Positions 8,508 to 17,348 of a stretch of DNA of 64,000 nucleotides are shown here, in pieces. Position numbers and translations under genes: made by a program. The notes beneath the pieces are model-generated. The model was not told the DNA's origin, searched no databases, and saw nothing but the letters and a program-made list of their open reading frames with translations. The stretch covers positions 372,001 to 436,000 of the forward strand of contig JADKHK010000003.1 in NCBI GenBank assembly GCA_016721845.1, read 5' to 3'. Origin of the DNA: Lysobacterales bacterium. Lineage in GTDB: Bacteria > Pseudomonadota > Gammaproteobacteria > Xanthomonadales > Ahniellaceae. Numbering within the stretch: the first letter of the stretch is position 1; every line of letters begins with the position of its first letter.

Positions 8508-9272
8508 CTAGGCCAGATATCCCCCATCGACCGGGAAACTGGCCCCGGTGATGTAGCTCGCTGCGGGCGAGGCCAGGAACAGCAGCATCGGTGCGATTTC
8601 GGCCGGTTCGGCGGCGCGACCGAGCGGGATCTGGCGCAGCAGCAGGTTCATGATCTGCGCGTTCTGGGTCAGCGCCGACGCGAACTTGGTGTCGGTGAGT
8701 CCCGGCAACACCGCGTTGACGCGGATCTTCAGCGGCGCCAGTTCCTTCGCGAATCCTTCGGTCAGCGACACGATCGCGGCCTTGGTCGCCGAATACACGC
8801 CCTGACCGGCCGCGGCCCGGCGCGCGTTCACCGAGGCGACGTTGATGATGCAACCGCCGCCGCGCTCGCGCATCAGCTTGGCGCCCTGCTGCGAGCAGTA
8901 GAAATAGCCGCGCAGATTCACCGATGCGGTCTTCTCGAAGGCGTCGAGGCCCATGTCGATCATCGGCCCGAAGTAGGGATTCGCGGCGGCGTTGTTGACC
9001 AGGACATCGAGGCCGAAGCCGCGGTCCTGGACCTTCTGGAACAGCCGGTCCATCGAGGCGACATCGCCGATGTGCGCCTCGATCGCGCTGGCCACGCCGC
9101 CGGCCTTGCGGATCGCCGCGACGACCTCCTCGCAGGCATCGAGCTTGCGGCTCGACACGATGACGTGCGCGCCGTGACGTGCGAACAGGTGGGCGCTGGC
9201 CTCGCCGATGCCGCGACTGGCGCCGGTGATCAGGGCGGTCTTGCCGGTGAGGTCGAACAGGGGATCGGTCAT
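8508..9272 (-). CDS. Short-chain dehydrogenase/reductase
   Basis: 254 residues, a classical SDR of normal length. The cofactor motif TGASRGIG is near residue 17, NNAAANP marks the central strand, catalytic Ser is in NVASVNARR and the active-site YSATK carries Tyr and Lys. The C-terminal PVDGGYLA is the usual ending. The Arg after SS (SSRKLDA) suggests NADP preference. The substrate is unknown. The gene is divergent from another SDR gene that starts 109 bases away, and the two are not closely alike, so this is not a recent duplication. Confidence 0.92.
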   Translation of the reverse strand: MTDPLFDLTGKTALITGASRGIGEASAHLFARHGAHVIVSSRKLDACEEVVAAIRKAGGVASAIEAHIGDVASMDRLFQKVQDRGFGLDVLVNNAAANPYFGPMIDMGLDAFEKTASVNLRGYFYCSQQGAKLMRERGGGCIINVASVNARRAAAGQGVYSATKAAIVSLTEGFAKELAPLKIRVNAVLPGLTDTKFASALTQNAQIMNLLLRQIPLGRAAEPAEIAPMLLFLASPAASYITGASFPVDGGYLA

Positions 9273-9381
9273 GGCGGGCTCGCGGGCGATGGAGACCTCG
9301 ATTGTAGGCGCGCCCGGGGGATGCGCCGAAAGCGTATGGTCGGCGCTGCTAGGCTCGGTGTTTTAGCCACGGAGCACCGCG

Positions 9382-10191
9382 ATGTCCCGACCCCGAGCCT
9401 TGATCACCGGCGCCGGCAGTGGCCTTGGCCGAGCACTGGCGCATCGCTATGCGCGCGCCGGCTACGACATTGCCGTCGCCGAGCTGCTGCCCGAGCGGGC
9501 CGAGACGGTGGTGGCGGAACTGGCCGCCCACGGCGGGTCGCACGTCGCGGTGCGCGTCGACGTCGGTGACGATGCCTCGGTCGAGGCCATGCGGGACGCA
9601 GTGCGGGCACACTGGGATGGTTTCGACGTGCTGATCAACAACGCCGGCGTCGCCAGCGCCGGTTCGATCGCCGACAGTTCGCTCGACGACTGGCGCTGGG
9701 TCACCAACATCGACCTGTTCGGCGTGGTCCGAGGCATGAAGGCGTTCGCACCGATGTTCCAGAAGCAGCGCCGCGGCCACGTGCTCAGCACCGCGTCGTT
9801 TGCCGGGATCGCGGGCGCACCCGGGATCGCCAGCTACGGCGTCGCCAAGGCCGGCGTGATCGCGTTGTCCGAGGCCTTGCGCGCGGAGATGGAACCCTTC
9901 GGCGTGAGGGTCTCGGTGATCTGCCCGAGTTTCTTCAAGACCAACCTGCTGGAAACGGCGCGTGGTCCGAACGCGCAGTTCGCCGGCGTCGCCGCGAAAC
10001 TCATGGACAACGCGAAGGAGTCGGCCGACGACATCGCCGATTACGTGTTCAAGGCCCAGCAACGCGGCGACTTCATGATCATCCCGACCGGACCGGAGCG
10101 TACGCGCTGGCGCCTCAAGCGCTGGCTCCCGGAGTTCTACTTCCGCGAATTGATGAAGTTCGCACGCAAGATGGCGGCGCGCGGCGGATAA
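9382..10191 (+). CDS. Short-chain dehydrogenase/reductase, long C-terminal tail
   Basis: 269 residues. TGAGSGLG near residue 10 binds the cofactor, INNAGVASAG and the active-site SYGVAKAG (Tyr and Lys) follow. The C-terminal region (PTGPERTRWRLKRWLPEFYF) replaces the usual PVDGG ending and is amphipathic and basic, as in SDRs that bind membranes or lipid-like substrates. A putative ribosome site (ACGGAG) precedes the ATG. Substrate not predictable; a role in lipid or acyl-chain oxidation is only a guess from the tail. Confidence 0.9.
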   Translation: MSRPRALITGAGSGLGRALAHRYARAGYDIAVAELLPERAETVVAELAAHGGSHVAVRVDVGDDASVEAMRDAVRAHWDGFDVLINNAGVASAGSIADSSLDDWRWVTNIDLFGVVRGMKAFAPMFQKQRRGHVLSTASFAGIAGAPGIASYGVAKAGVIALSEALRAEMEPFGVRVSVICPSFFKTNLLETARGPNAQFAGVAAKLMDNAKESADDIADYVFKAQQRGDFMIIPTGPERTRWRLKRWLPEFYFRELMKFARKMAARGG

Positions 10192-10292
10192 CACGACTCG
10201 CTCGCACCACGTTTCGTCACAGGCATGACTTCCGGCGTTGTCGCGCGCCGAGCGGGCGCCTAGTCTCGGCGTCTCGGTGATGGGAGAGGCAT

Positions 10293-11021
10293 ATGCGCAA
10301 GTGGTCGAGTCTGGGCGGACTGTTGCTGGTCCTGCCGTGGTGGGCGTCGGCGATGACGGCCGACGAGTTGATCGCGAAGAACATCGAGGCCCGCGGCGGG
10401 CGCGATGCGATCCGCGCGATCCATGCGCTCACGCTGAGCGGCCGGCTGCAGGCCGGCGGCTTCGAAGCGGACATTTCGGAATACAAGCGACCCGGCAAGG
10501 TGCGCAGCGAATTCTCGATCCAGGGCATGACCCAGGTGCGCGCATTCGATGGCCATGACGCCTGGTCGATCTCGCCGTTCGGCGGTCGCAAGGACCCGCA
10601 GAAGTTGTCCGCCGACGACATCAAGGACCTGAGTGTCGAGGCCGACATCGAAGGGCCGCTGGTCGATTACGCGGCGAAGGGACACAAGGTCGAGTACCTC
10701 GGCACCGAAGACATCGACGGCACCGAGGCGCACAAGCTGCGCATCACCTATGCCACCGGCAACGAAGCCGTGTACTACTTCGACCCGGACTTCTTCCTCG
10801 AGATCCGCATCGTCAGCAAGAGCTGGTATCGCGGCAGCGCCTTCGAAGGCGAAACCGACCTCGGCGACTACGAGCGCGTGAACGGCGTCTACCTGCCGTT
10901 CTCGGTGGCGACCGGTGCCAAGGGCTCGGCCCAGAAATCCACCGTCACTTATGCCCGCGTCGAGGCCAATGCGGAACTCGCCGATACCCTGTTCGCATTC
11001 CCGCAAGGAGCGACGCCATGA
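10293..11021 (+). CDS. Periplasmic LolA-like outer-membrane lipoprotein-sorting family protein
   Basis: 242 residues with a signal peptide (MRKWSSLGGLLLVLPWWASA). The start of the mature protein, MTADELIAKNIEARGGRDAI, is the common opening of LolA/LolB-fold proteins of unknown function; the rest is rich in beta strands. Such proteins are thought to hold lipids or lipoproteins in a half-open barrel. A strong ribosome site (GGGAGAGG) lies 5 bases before the ATG. The stop overlaps the start of the next gene (ATGA), a secreted Asp-box protein, so the two are co-translated and may act together outside the inner membrane. Confidence 0.75.
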   Translation: MRKWSSLGGLLLVLPWWASAMTADELIAKNIEARGGRDAIRAIHALTLSGRLQAGGFEADISEYKRPGKVRSEFSIQGMTQVRAFDGHDAWSISPFGGRKDPQKLSADDIKDLSVEADIEGPLVDYAAKGHKVEYLGTEDIDGTEAHKLRITYATGNEAVYYFDPDFFLEIRIVSKSWYRGSAFEGETDLGDYERVNGVYLPFSVATGAKGSAQKSTVTYARVEANAELADTLFAFPQGATP

Positions 11022-14000
11022 CGCCCGCATCCCGATCGATCCAGCGCGCGGTCGGCCCGATCGTGTTCGCGGCCATGGCGATCACGACTGCCTCCGAGGC
11101 CGCCGCATTCGATCACGCGACCATTTCCGGTCTCGGCATTCGCAACATCGGCTCGTCGGCAATGAGCGGGCGCGTCAGCGCGATCGCCGCCTACAACGAG
11201 GACGGCAAGACGGTGATTTACGTCGGCGCGGCGAGCGGCGGCGTCTGGAAGTCGCTGGATGGCGGCACCACCTTCGCGCCGAAGTTCGACGACCAGCCGG
11301 TGCAATCGATCGGCGCGATCGCGCTCGATCCCTCAAATCCGAAAAACGTCTGGGTCGGCACCGGCGAGAGCTGGACGCGCAATTCGGTCTCGGTCGGCAA
11401 CGGGGTCTATCGCTCCACGGACGGGGGCGAGACCTGGTCGCACCTCGGCCTGCCCGAGAGCGAGCGCATCGCCAAGATCGTCGTGCATCCGAAGGACGGC
11501 AACATCGCCTGGGTCTGCGCACCCGGCAAGCTCTGGAGCGATTCCGACGAGCGCGGCCTGTTCAAGACCCGTGATGCCGGCCGGACCTGGACCAAGGTGC
11601 TGGCCGGTCCGAATCGCTCGACCGGTTGTTCCGATCTCGAACTCGATCCGCAGAATCCGGACGGCGTGCTCGCCGCGATGTGGGACTTCCGCCGTCAGGG
11701 CTGGACCTTCCGGTCCGGTGGCGGGAGCGAGACCGCGGCCAGCGGCAGTGGCCTGTTCCGCAGCCAGGACGGCGGCGCGCACTGGACCGAGTACACGCCG
11801 GCCGCGAACCCGGGTTTCCCGGCGAAACCCTATGGTCGCATCGGCATCGCGATCGCGCCGAGCGATCCGAAGATCGTTTACGCAGTGGTCGAAGGCACGC
11901 GCAGCGCACTGTTCCGATCGAACGACGGGGGCGCCACCTGGGAAGAACGCGATCGCAGCCAGATGATGGTGTGGCGGCCGTTCTATTTCTCGAACCTGAT
12001 CGTCGACCCGACCAATCCGGACCGCGTGTTCAAGACCAACCTCGGCCTGATCGCGTCGGAAGACGGCGGCAAGAGTTTTTCCGGCGCCGGTGGCGGCGCG
12101 CATGGCGACTGGCATGACCTGTGGATCGACCCGGCCCGTCCGAAGCATCTGGTCGGCGGCGACGACGGCGGCCTGTGGACCAGCACCAACGGCGGCTCGC
12201 TCTGGCACAAGAACGAGAACCTGCCGATCTCGCAGTTCTATCACGTCGCCGTGGACGACCAGGATCCGTATGAGGTCTATGGCGGTCTGCAGGACAACAC
12301 CAGCTGGATCGCGCCGTCGAGTTATCCCGGCGGCATCACCAATGCGCAATGGGAACCGTTCGCTGGCGGCGACGGCTTCTGGATGTTCCCCGATCCGATT
12401 GCACCGAAGGACTACGTCTACTTCGAATCGCAGGGCGGCAGCATCGTCCGTGCGAACCGCCACACCCTGCAGCAGCGAGACATCCAGCCGAAAGCGAACT
12501 ACAAGGAAAAGCTGCGCTTCAACTGGAATGCGCCGATCCACCTGAGCCCGACCGAGCGCGGCACCATTTACCTCGGCTCGCAATTCCTGCACCGCTCGCG
12601 CGACCAGGGCCAGAGCTGGGAACGCATCTCGCCGGACCTGACCAGCAACGATCCGGCCAAGCAGCAGCAGGAGAAGTCCGGCGGTATCACCGTCGACAAC
12701 TCGGCTGCCGAGATGCACACGACGATCTACTCGATCAGCGCCTCGCCCCAGGATGGCGGCGTGATCTGGGTCGGCACCGACGACGGCAACGTGCAGCTCA
12801 CTCGCGACGGCGGCAAGACCTGGAACAACACGGTCGGCAATATCCGCGGCCTGCCGAAGGCCTCGTGGGTGAGTTGGGTCGAAGCCAGCCGCTTCGATGC
12901 CGCCACCGCCTACGCGGCGTTTGACCGCCACACCTTTGGCGACATGGACCCGCATGTCTACGTGACCCGCGATTTCGGGCGCAGCTGGACCCGCATCGCC
13001 GACAAGGCCCAAGGCGTGCGCGGCTATGCACACGTGATCAAGGAAGACGTGGTCGATCGCGACCTGCTCTTCCTCGGCACCGAATTCGGTCTGTGGGTCT
13101 CGATCGATGGCGGCGCACACTGGGCCGCGTTCAAGGGCGGCAAGTTCCCGTCGGTCGCGGTCCGCGATCTCGCGATCCAGCCGCGCGACCATGATCTCGT
13201 GCTCGCCACCCATGGCCGCGGCCTCTGGATCATCGACGACATCACGCCCCTGCGTCATCTCGATGCGGCTGCGCTCGATGCCGAGCTGACCTTGCTGCCG
13301 GACCGACCGCAGCAGCAGCGGCTGCAGGGCTATGGCGGCTGGTCGCGTGGCGATGCAGTCTTCGTCGGCGCCAATGCGCCGGGCGGTGCCGTCATCACCT
13401 ATCACCAGAAGACGCGGCACCTGTTCGGCAAGCTCACGCTCGAGATCCTCGACGCTGCCGGCAAGGTCGTCGACACCTTGCCGGCGTCAAAACGCCGCGG
13501 CATCAACCGCGTCGAGTGGGCGATGACGGTCAAGCCGCCCCGCACGCCGCAGGGCGCGACGCTGGCCGGCGCCGCGACCTACGGGCCGCGTGTATTGCCC
13601 GGCCGCTACACGGTGCGACTGACCAAGAACGGTCAGGTCCATGAAGCGCCACTCGAGATCGGCATGGACCCGCGCGCAACCTACACGCTCGACGAGCGCA
13701 AGGCGCAATTCGATGCTGCGATGCGCGTGCACGGCCTGTTCGAGCGCATGGCCGACCTGTCCGATCGCATCGTCGGGCTGCGCGAACAGGCGAAGGCGAA
13801 AGCAGCCGCGCTGCCCGATGGCGACCGGACCAAGGTCAAGCTCGCGACCTTGGTCAATCGCATCGAGGACGTGCGCCGACAGATCGTCGCGACCAAGGAA
13901 GGCGGCGCCATCACCGGCGAGGAACGTCTGCGCGAGCACATGGACGCGCTCTATGCCGCGATCGTGAATTGGGAAGGGCGCCCCGGGGCCTATCACCTGG

Positions 14001-14212
14001 CGCGTACCGATGCGCTGGAACGGGAGCTCGGCGAAGTCGAAGCGAGCTTCACGGCCCTGATCGATCGAGAGGCCAAGACGCTCGGTCTTGATCCGGCCGT
14101 GCGTGCGGTCGCCTCCGGACTCGGTTCGCCGCGGGCCGCGATGCACGCGCTGCGCTACTACTGGCAGACGCCGGACCTGATCAGCACGCTGCGCGAGAAG
14201 AAACGGCGCTAG
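11018..14212 (+). CDS. Secreted Asp-box (BNR/sortilin-like) beta-propeller protein
   Basis: 1064 residues with a signal peptide (about 28 residues, ending TTASEAAA). At least ten Asp-box motifs (S/T-x-D/N-G-G-x-T-W/F) can be read: SLDGGTTF, STDGGETW, TRDAGRTW, SQDGGAHW, SNDGGATW, SEDGGKSF, STNGGSLW, TRDGGKTW, TRDFGRSW, SIDGGAHW. These build one or two large propellers as in sortilin/VPS10 and sialidase-like proteins. After about residue 760 comes a beta-sandwich-like part and a helical C-terminal part (about residues 880-1064). No catalytic residues of sialidases can be assigned, so the activity is unknown. Such proteins are common in Xanthomonadales and are thought to be periplasmic or extracellular. 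Co-translated with the LolA-like protein before it. Confidence 0.85.
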   Translation: MTPASRSIQRAVGPIVFAAMAITTASEAAAFDHATISGLGIRNIGSSAMSGRVSAIAAYNEDGKTVIYVGAASGGVWKSLDGGTTFAPKFDDQPVQSIGAIALDPSNPKNVWVGTGESWTRNSVSVGNGVYRSTDGGETWSHLGLPESERIAKIVVHPKDGNIAWVCAPGKLWSDSDERGLFKTRDAGRTWTKVLAGPNRSTGCSDLELDPQNPDGVLAAMWDFRRQGWTFRSGGGSETAASGSGLFRSQDGGAHWTEYTPAANPGFPAKPYGRIGIAIAPSDPKIVYAVVEGTRSALFRSNDGGATWEERDRSQMMVWRPFYFSNLIVDPTNPDRVFKTNLGLIASEDGGKSFSGAGGGAHGDWHDLWIDPARPKHLVGGDDGGLWTSTNGGSLWHKNENLPISQFYHVAVDDQDPYEVYGGLQDNTSWIAPSSYPGGITNAQWEPFAGGDGFWMFPDPIAPKDYVYFESQGGSIVRANRHTLQQRDIQPKANYKEKLRFNWNAPIHLSPTERGTIYLGSQFLHRSRDQGQSWERISPDLTSNDPAKQQQEKSGGITVDNSAAEMHTTIYSISASPQDGGVIWVGTDDGNVQLTRDGGKTWNNTVGNIRGLPKASWVSWVEASRFDAATAYAAFDRHTFGDMDPHVYVTRDFGRSWTRIADKAQGVRGYAHVIKEDVVDRDLLFLGTEFGLWVSIDGGAHWAAFKGGKFPSVAVRDLAIQPRDHDLVLATHGRGLWIIDDITPLRHLDAAALDAELTLLPDRPQQQRLQGYGGWSRGDAVFVGANAPGGAVITYHQKTRHLFGKLTLEILDAAGKVVDTLPASKRRGINRVEWAMTVKPPRTPQGATLAGAATYGPRVLPGRYTVRLTKNGQVHEAPLEIGMDPRATYTLDERKAQFDAAMRVHGLFERMADLSDRIVGLREQAKAKAAALPDGDRTKVKLATLVNRIEDVRRQIVATKEGGAITGEERLREHMDALYAAIVNWEGRPGAYHLARTDALERELGEVEASFTALIDREAKTLGLDPAVRAVASGLGSPRAAMHALRYYWQTPDLISTLREKKRR

Positions 14213-14257
14213 GTCGCACGCGATGCTTTTCCGCAGTCATCCCGCGACAATGCGCGG

Positions 14258-16729
14258 ATGACTGCACCGTCCCTTCCGATCACTCCGCTGCTGCCCGAGA
14301 TCGTCGCCGCACTGGCGACGCATCCACGTCTCGTGCTGGAAGCGCCGCCGGGCGCCGGCAAGACCACCCAGGTGCCGCTCGCCCTGCTGGCGGCGCCCTG
14401 GTGCAACGGCAAGATCCTGATGCTGGAGCCGCGTCGCATCGCCGCGCGCGCGGCCGCCGGCTTCATGGCGGAATCGCTCGGCGAAGCGGTCGGCGCCACC
14501 GTCGGCTATCGCATCCGTTTCGAGTCGAAGGTGTCGGCGCAAACACGCGTCGAAGTCGTGACCGAAGGCATCCTGACGCGCATGCTGCAGGACGACCCGA
14601 TGCTGGACGGCATCAGCGCCATCCTGTTCGACGAGTTCCACGAACGTCATCTGCACAGCGACCTCGGGCTGGCACTCTGCGTCGATGTCCAATCGGCCCT
14701 GCGCGAGGATCTGCGCCTGATCGTGATGTCGGCGACGCTGGATGGCGACAAGCTCGCGCGTTTCCTCGATTGCCCGCGCCTGACCAGTGCCGGTCGCAGC
14801 TTTCCGGTCACCGTCGCGCATTTTCCGGCGCGGCCGCAGGAAGCGCTGTCGTTCCAGATCAAGCGCTGCGTGCAGATGGCGATCGCGCAGCATGAGGGCG
14901 ACGTGCTGTGCTTCCTGCCCGGCAAGTTCGAGCTCGAGCAATGCGCACGCGTGCTCGTTGAAATCGACGCCGAGGTATTGCTGTTGCACGGCGAGCTGTC
15001 GGTCGAGGAGCAAGCGCGTGTGTTGCGGCCCGGCGAGCGGCGGCGCGTCGTGCTCGCGACCAATGTCGCCGAGTCCAGCGTGACCCTGCCCGGCGTGCGC
15101 GTGGTCATCGATTCGGGACTCGCACGCGAGCCACGACTGGATCCCGGCAGCGGCATGAGCCGACTGGAGACCGTGAGCATCGCGCAGTCGTCGGCGACGC
15201 AGCGCGCCGGTCGCGCCGGCCGAGTCGCCGAAGGCTGGTGTTATCGGCTGTGGCCGGAAAGCCAGCGCCTGGAGCCGGGCACGCGCCCGGAGATTGCACG
15301 CACCGAACTCGCCGCCTTCGTGCTGGAACTGAAGCAGTGGGGCGCGGACGGATTGCGCCTGCTCGATCCACCGCCGCTGGCGGCGCAGGCCGCGGCCGTG
15401 GCGCTGCTGCAGGCGCTGGATGCCCTCGACGACGATGGCCGCATCACCCCGCATGGCAAGAAGCTGCTCGCGTTCGGCACCCATCCGCGCATCGCCAACC
15501 TGCTGGTGCGCGCGCGCAGCGACGGACGCGCATTGGCCTGCGATGTCGCCGCCTTGCTGGATGGACGCGATCCGCTGCGCGGCGAAGCGCGGCGTTCCGA
15601 GGACTTACATGATCGCTTGAACGCGCTGCACGATTTCCGCAGCGGACGTCGCGTCGATGCTGCCGATCGCGGCACGCTGGCCCTGATCGACCAGACCGCG
15701 AAGCAATGGCGACGCAAGCTGCATCTGGAGCGCGATGTCGCGGCGCGGCTCGAATCGCATCATCAGCTCGGCGATCTGCTCGCCCTCGCCTATCCGGATC
15801 GCATCGCGAAGCAGGATGCGGCGCAACCGCGTCGCTACCAGTTGTCGAATGGTCGCGGCGCGCGCCTGCACGACAACGCCGTGTTGTGCGGCGAGCCCTG
15901 GCTGGTGGTCAGCGAGTTGCGCTTCGAGGATCGCGACAGCTTGATCCAGCGCGCCGCGCCGCTCGATTCGGGCACCCTGGAGCGGCTCTATGCCGCACAT
16001 TTCCACACCCGCCGCGCACTCGGTTTCAATCGCGACAAGCGTGCCGTGGAAGCCAGCGAAGAGCGCTGCTTCGCCGACCTTGTGCTGGAACGCAGGATCA
16101 TGCCCGCCGTGCGCGATGCCGCGACCGCGGCGATGTTGTGCGACGGCCTGCGCCAGCTCGGCCTCGATGTGTTGCCGTGGAGCGAGGGCTTGCGCGAATG
16201 GCAGGCGCGCGTCGAATCGCTGCGCGCCTGGTGTCCGGAACTCGGCCTGCCCGATTGCAGCGATGCCGGACTGCTGAGCGCGCTCAACGATTGGCTGCTG
16301 CCGTATCTCGACGGCAAGTGGCGGCTGTCCGATCTCGAGGGTGAGACGTTCGGCGAAGCCCTGCGTTCGCGCCTCGACTACACGCAACGCAAGCAACTCG
16401 ACGAGTACGCGCCGCGCGAACTCACGGTGCCGAGCGGCATGACCCGCAAGCTCTCGTATCAGGGCGGCGCGCCGGTGCTGGCGGTCAAGCTGCAGGAGCT
16501 GTTCGGCCTCGCCGACACCCCCCGCATCGCCAAAAACAAGATCGCCGTCATCCTGCATCTGCTGTCGCCCGGGCAGCGCCCGATCCAGGTCACGCAGGAT
16601 CTCAAAGGCTTCTGGGAACGCACCTATCCCGAGGTCAGGAAGGAACTCAAGGGCCGCTACCCCAAGCATCCCTGGCCCGACGACCCCTGGACCGCCACGC
16701 CGACGCATCGGGCCAAGCCGCGATCGTAG
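14258..16729 (+). CDS. hrpB: ATP-dependent helicase HrpB (DEAH-box type)
   Basis: 823 residues, the usual HrpB length. Motifs in order: Walker A EAPPGAGKTTQVP (about residue 27), motif Ia LEPRRIAARAAA, motif II DEFHERH (HrpB has DEFH where relatives have DEAH), motif III SATLDG, motif V ATNVAESSVTLPGV, and motif VI QRAGRAGR. The C-terminal third carries the HrpB-specific domain (ELTVPSGMTRKLSY, HLLSPGQRPIQVTQDLKGFW). It is an RNA-helicase-like cytoplasmic ATPase with a poorly known role. It is unrelated to the HrpB regulator of type III secretion. The start at 14258 follows a 45-base gap after the previous gene. Confidence 0.95.
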   Translation: MTAPSLPITPLLPEIVAALATHPRLVLEAPPGAGKTTQVPLALLAAPWCNGKILMLEPRRIAARAAAGFMAESLGEAVGATVGYRIRFESKVSAQTRVEVVTEGILTRMLQDDPMLDGISAILFDEFHERHLHSDLGLALCVDVQSALREDLRLIVMSATLDGDKLARFLDCPRLTSAGRSFPVTVAHFPARPQEALSFQIKRCVQMAIAQHEGDVLCFLPGKFELEQCARVLVEIDAEVLLLHGELSVEEQARVLRPGERRRVVLATNVAESSVTLPGVRVVIDSGLAREPRLDPGSGMSRLETVSIAQSSATQRAGRAGRVAEGWCYRLWPESQRLEPGTRPEIARTELAAFVLELKQWGADGLRLLDPPPLAAQAAAVALLQALDALDDDGRITPHGKKLLAFGTHPRIANLLVRARSDGRALACDVAALLDGRDPLRGEARRSEDLHDRLNALHDFRSGRRVDAADRGTLALIDQTAKQWRRKLHLERDVAARLESHHQLGDLLALAYPDRIAKQDAAQPRRYQLSNGRGARLHDNAVLCGEPWLVVSELRFEDRDSLIQRAAPLDSGTLERLYAAHFHTRRALGFNRDKRAVEASEERCFADLVLERRIMPAVRDAATAAMLCDGLRQLGLDVLPWSEGLREWQARVESLRAWCPELGLPDCSDAGLLSALNDWLLPYLDGKWRLSDLEGETFGEALRSRLDYTQRKQLDEYAPRELTVPSGMTRKLSYQGGAPVLAVKLQELFGLADTPRIAKNKIAVILHLLSPGQRPIQVTQDLKGFWERTYPEVRKELKGRYPKHPWPDDPWTATPTHRAKPRS

Positions 16730-16769
16730 CACATGCGTGCTACATTTCGAGGGAACAGGGGAACTTGTG

Positions 16770-17054
16770 ATGTCGACGACCACCATTCGTCTGCCGGAGC
16801 AGCTCAAGAGCCGCGTGGCGCGCGCCGCGAAAACAACCGGCACGACCGCCCATGGCTTCATTCTGGAAGCAATTGCCGAAAAGACCGAGATGACCGAGCA
16901 GCGCAACGCGTTCCAGCAGCTCGCGGAGTCGAGACTCGAGGTACTCGTGGCGACGGGCGAAAGCGTGTCGTGGTCCGACGCGCGTCGTTACCTTGAGCAA
17001 AGCGCTGCGGGACACAAACCGGTACGACCTTCGGCTCGCAAGCTGGGCGCGTGA
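16770..17054 (+). CDS. Ribbon-helix-helix antitoxin (ParD/CopG type)
   Basis: 94 residues. The N-terminus STTTIRLPEQLKSRVARAAK, then GTTAHGFILEAIAEK, is a ribbon-helix-helix DNA-binding fold, followed by a tail that would bind the toxin. I chose the ATG at 16770; the frame is open to 16737 but the extra 11 residues do not fit the fold, and a GGGGAAC ribosome site sits before 16770. The TGA is directly followed by the GTG of a ParE-type toxin, so this is the antitoxin of a type II pair that most likely represses its own promoter in the short gap after hrpB. Confidence 0.85.
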   Translation: MSTTTIRLPEQLKSRVARAAKTTGTTAHGFILEAIAEKTEMTEQRNAFQQLAESRLEVLVATGESVSWSDARRYLEQSAAGHKPVRPSARKLGA

Positions 17055-17348
17055 GTGTCACGCATTGAACTCGCTTCGGGCGTGCTGGATGACTTCGAGC
17101 GCATTCTCGATCACCTGGCAAGACATGATTCTCCTGCGGTCAGGTTGCGCATCGACGAGATCCTGCATGCGGTCGACGTGCTCGCCAGCAATCCGTTGAT
17201 CGGTCGTCCAGCGCCCCGCGACCTGCGCGAACTGGTAATCGGTCGCGATCGCCACGGATATGTCGCGTTGTATCGATACGTCGCGCCACTCGACACCGTG
17301 TTCGTCCTGGCGATTCGCGCCCAGAAGGAAGTCGGCTATGCCCGCTAG
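17055..17348 (+). CDS. ParE/RelE-family toxin
   Basis: 97 residues starting at a GTG set directly after the antitoxin stop. The sequence DDFERILDHLARHDSPAVRL, ASNPLIGRPAPRDLRELVIG and the C-terminal YVALYRYVAPLDTVFVLAIR follow the ParE/RelE fold (helix pair then a four-stranded sheet). ParE members poison DNA gyrase and RelE members cut mRNA; the sequence does not decide which. It overlaps the start of the following flavoprotein gene by 11 bases, which places a metabolic gene in translational contact with the toxin-antitoxin module. Confidence 0.85.
   Translation: MSRIELASGVLDDFERILDHLARHDSPAVRLRIDEILHAVDVLASNPLIGRPAPRDLRELVIGRDRHGYVALYRYVAPLDTVFVLAIRAQKEVGYAR

Noticed and set aside
14258..16729. 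HrpB as part of type III secretion
   Set aside because: The protein is a DEAH-type helicase with the HrpB_C region; the secretion regulator of the same name is unrelated and no secretion genes are present.
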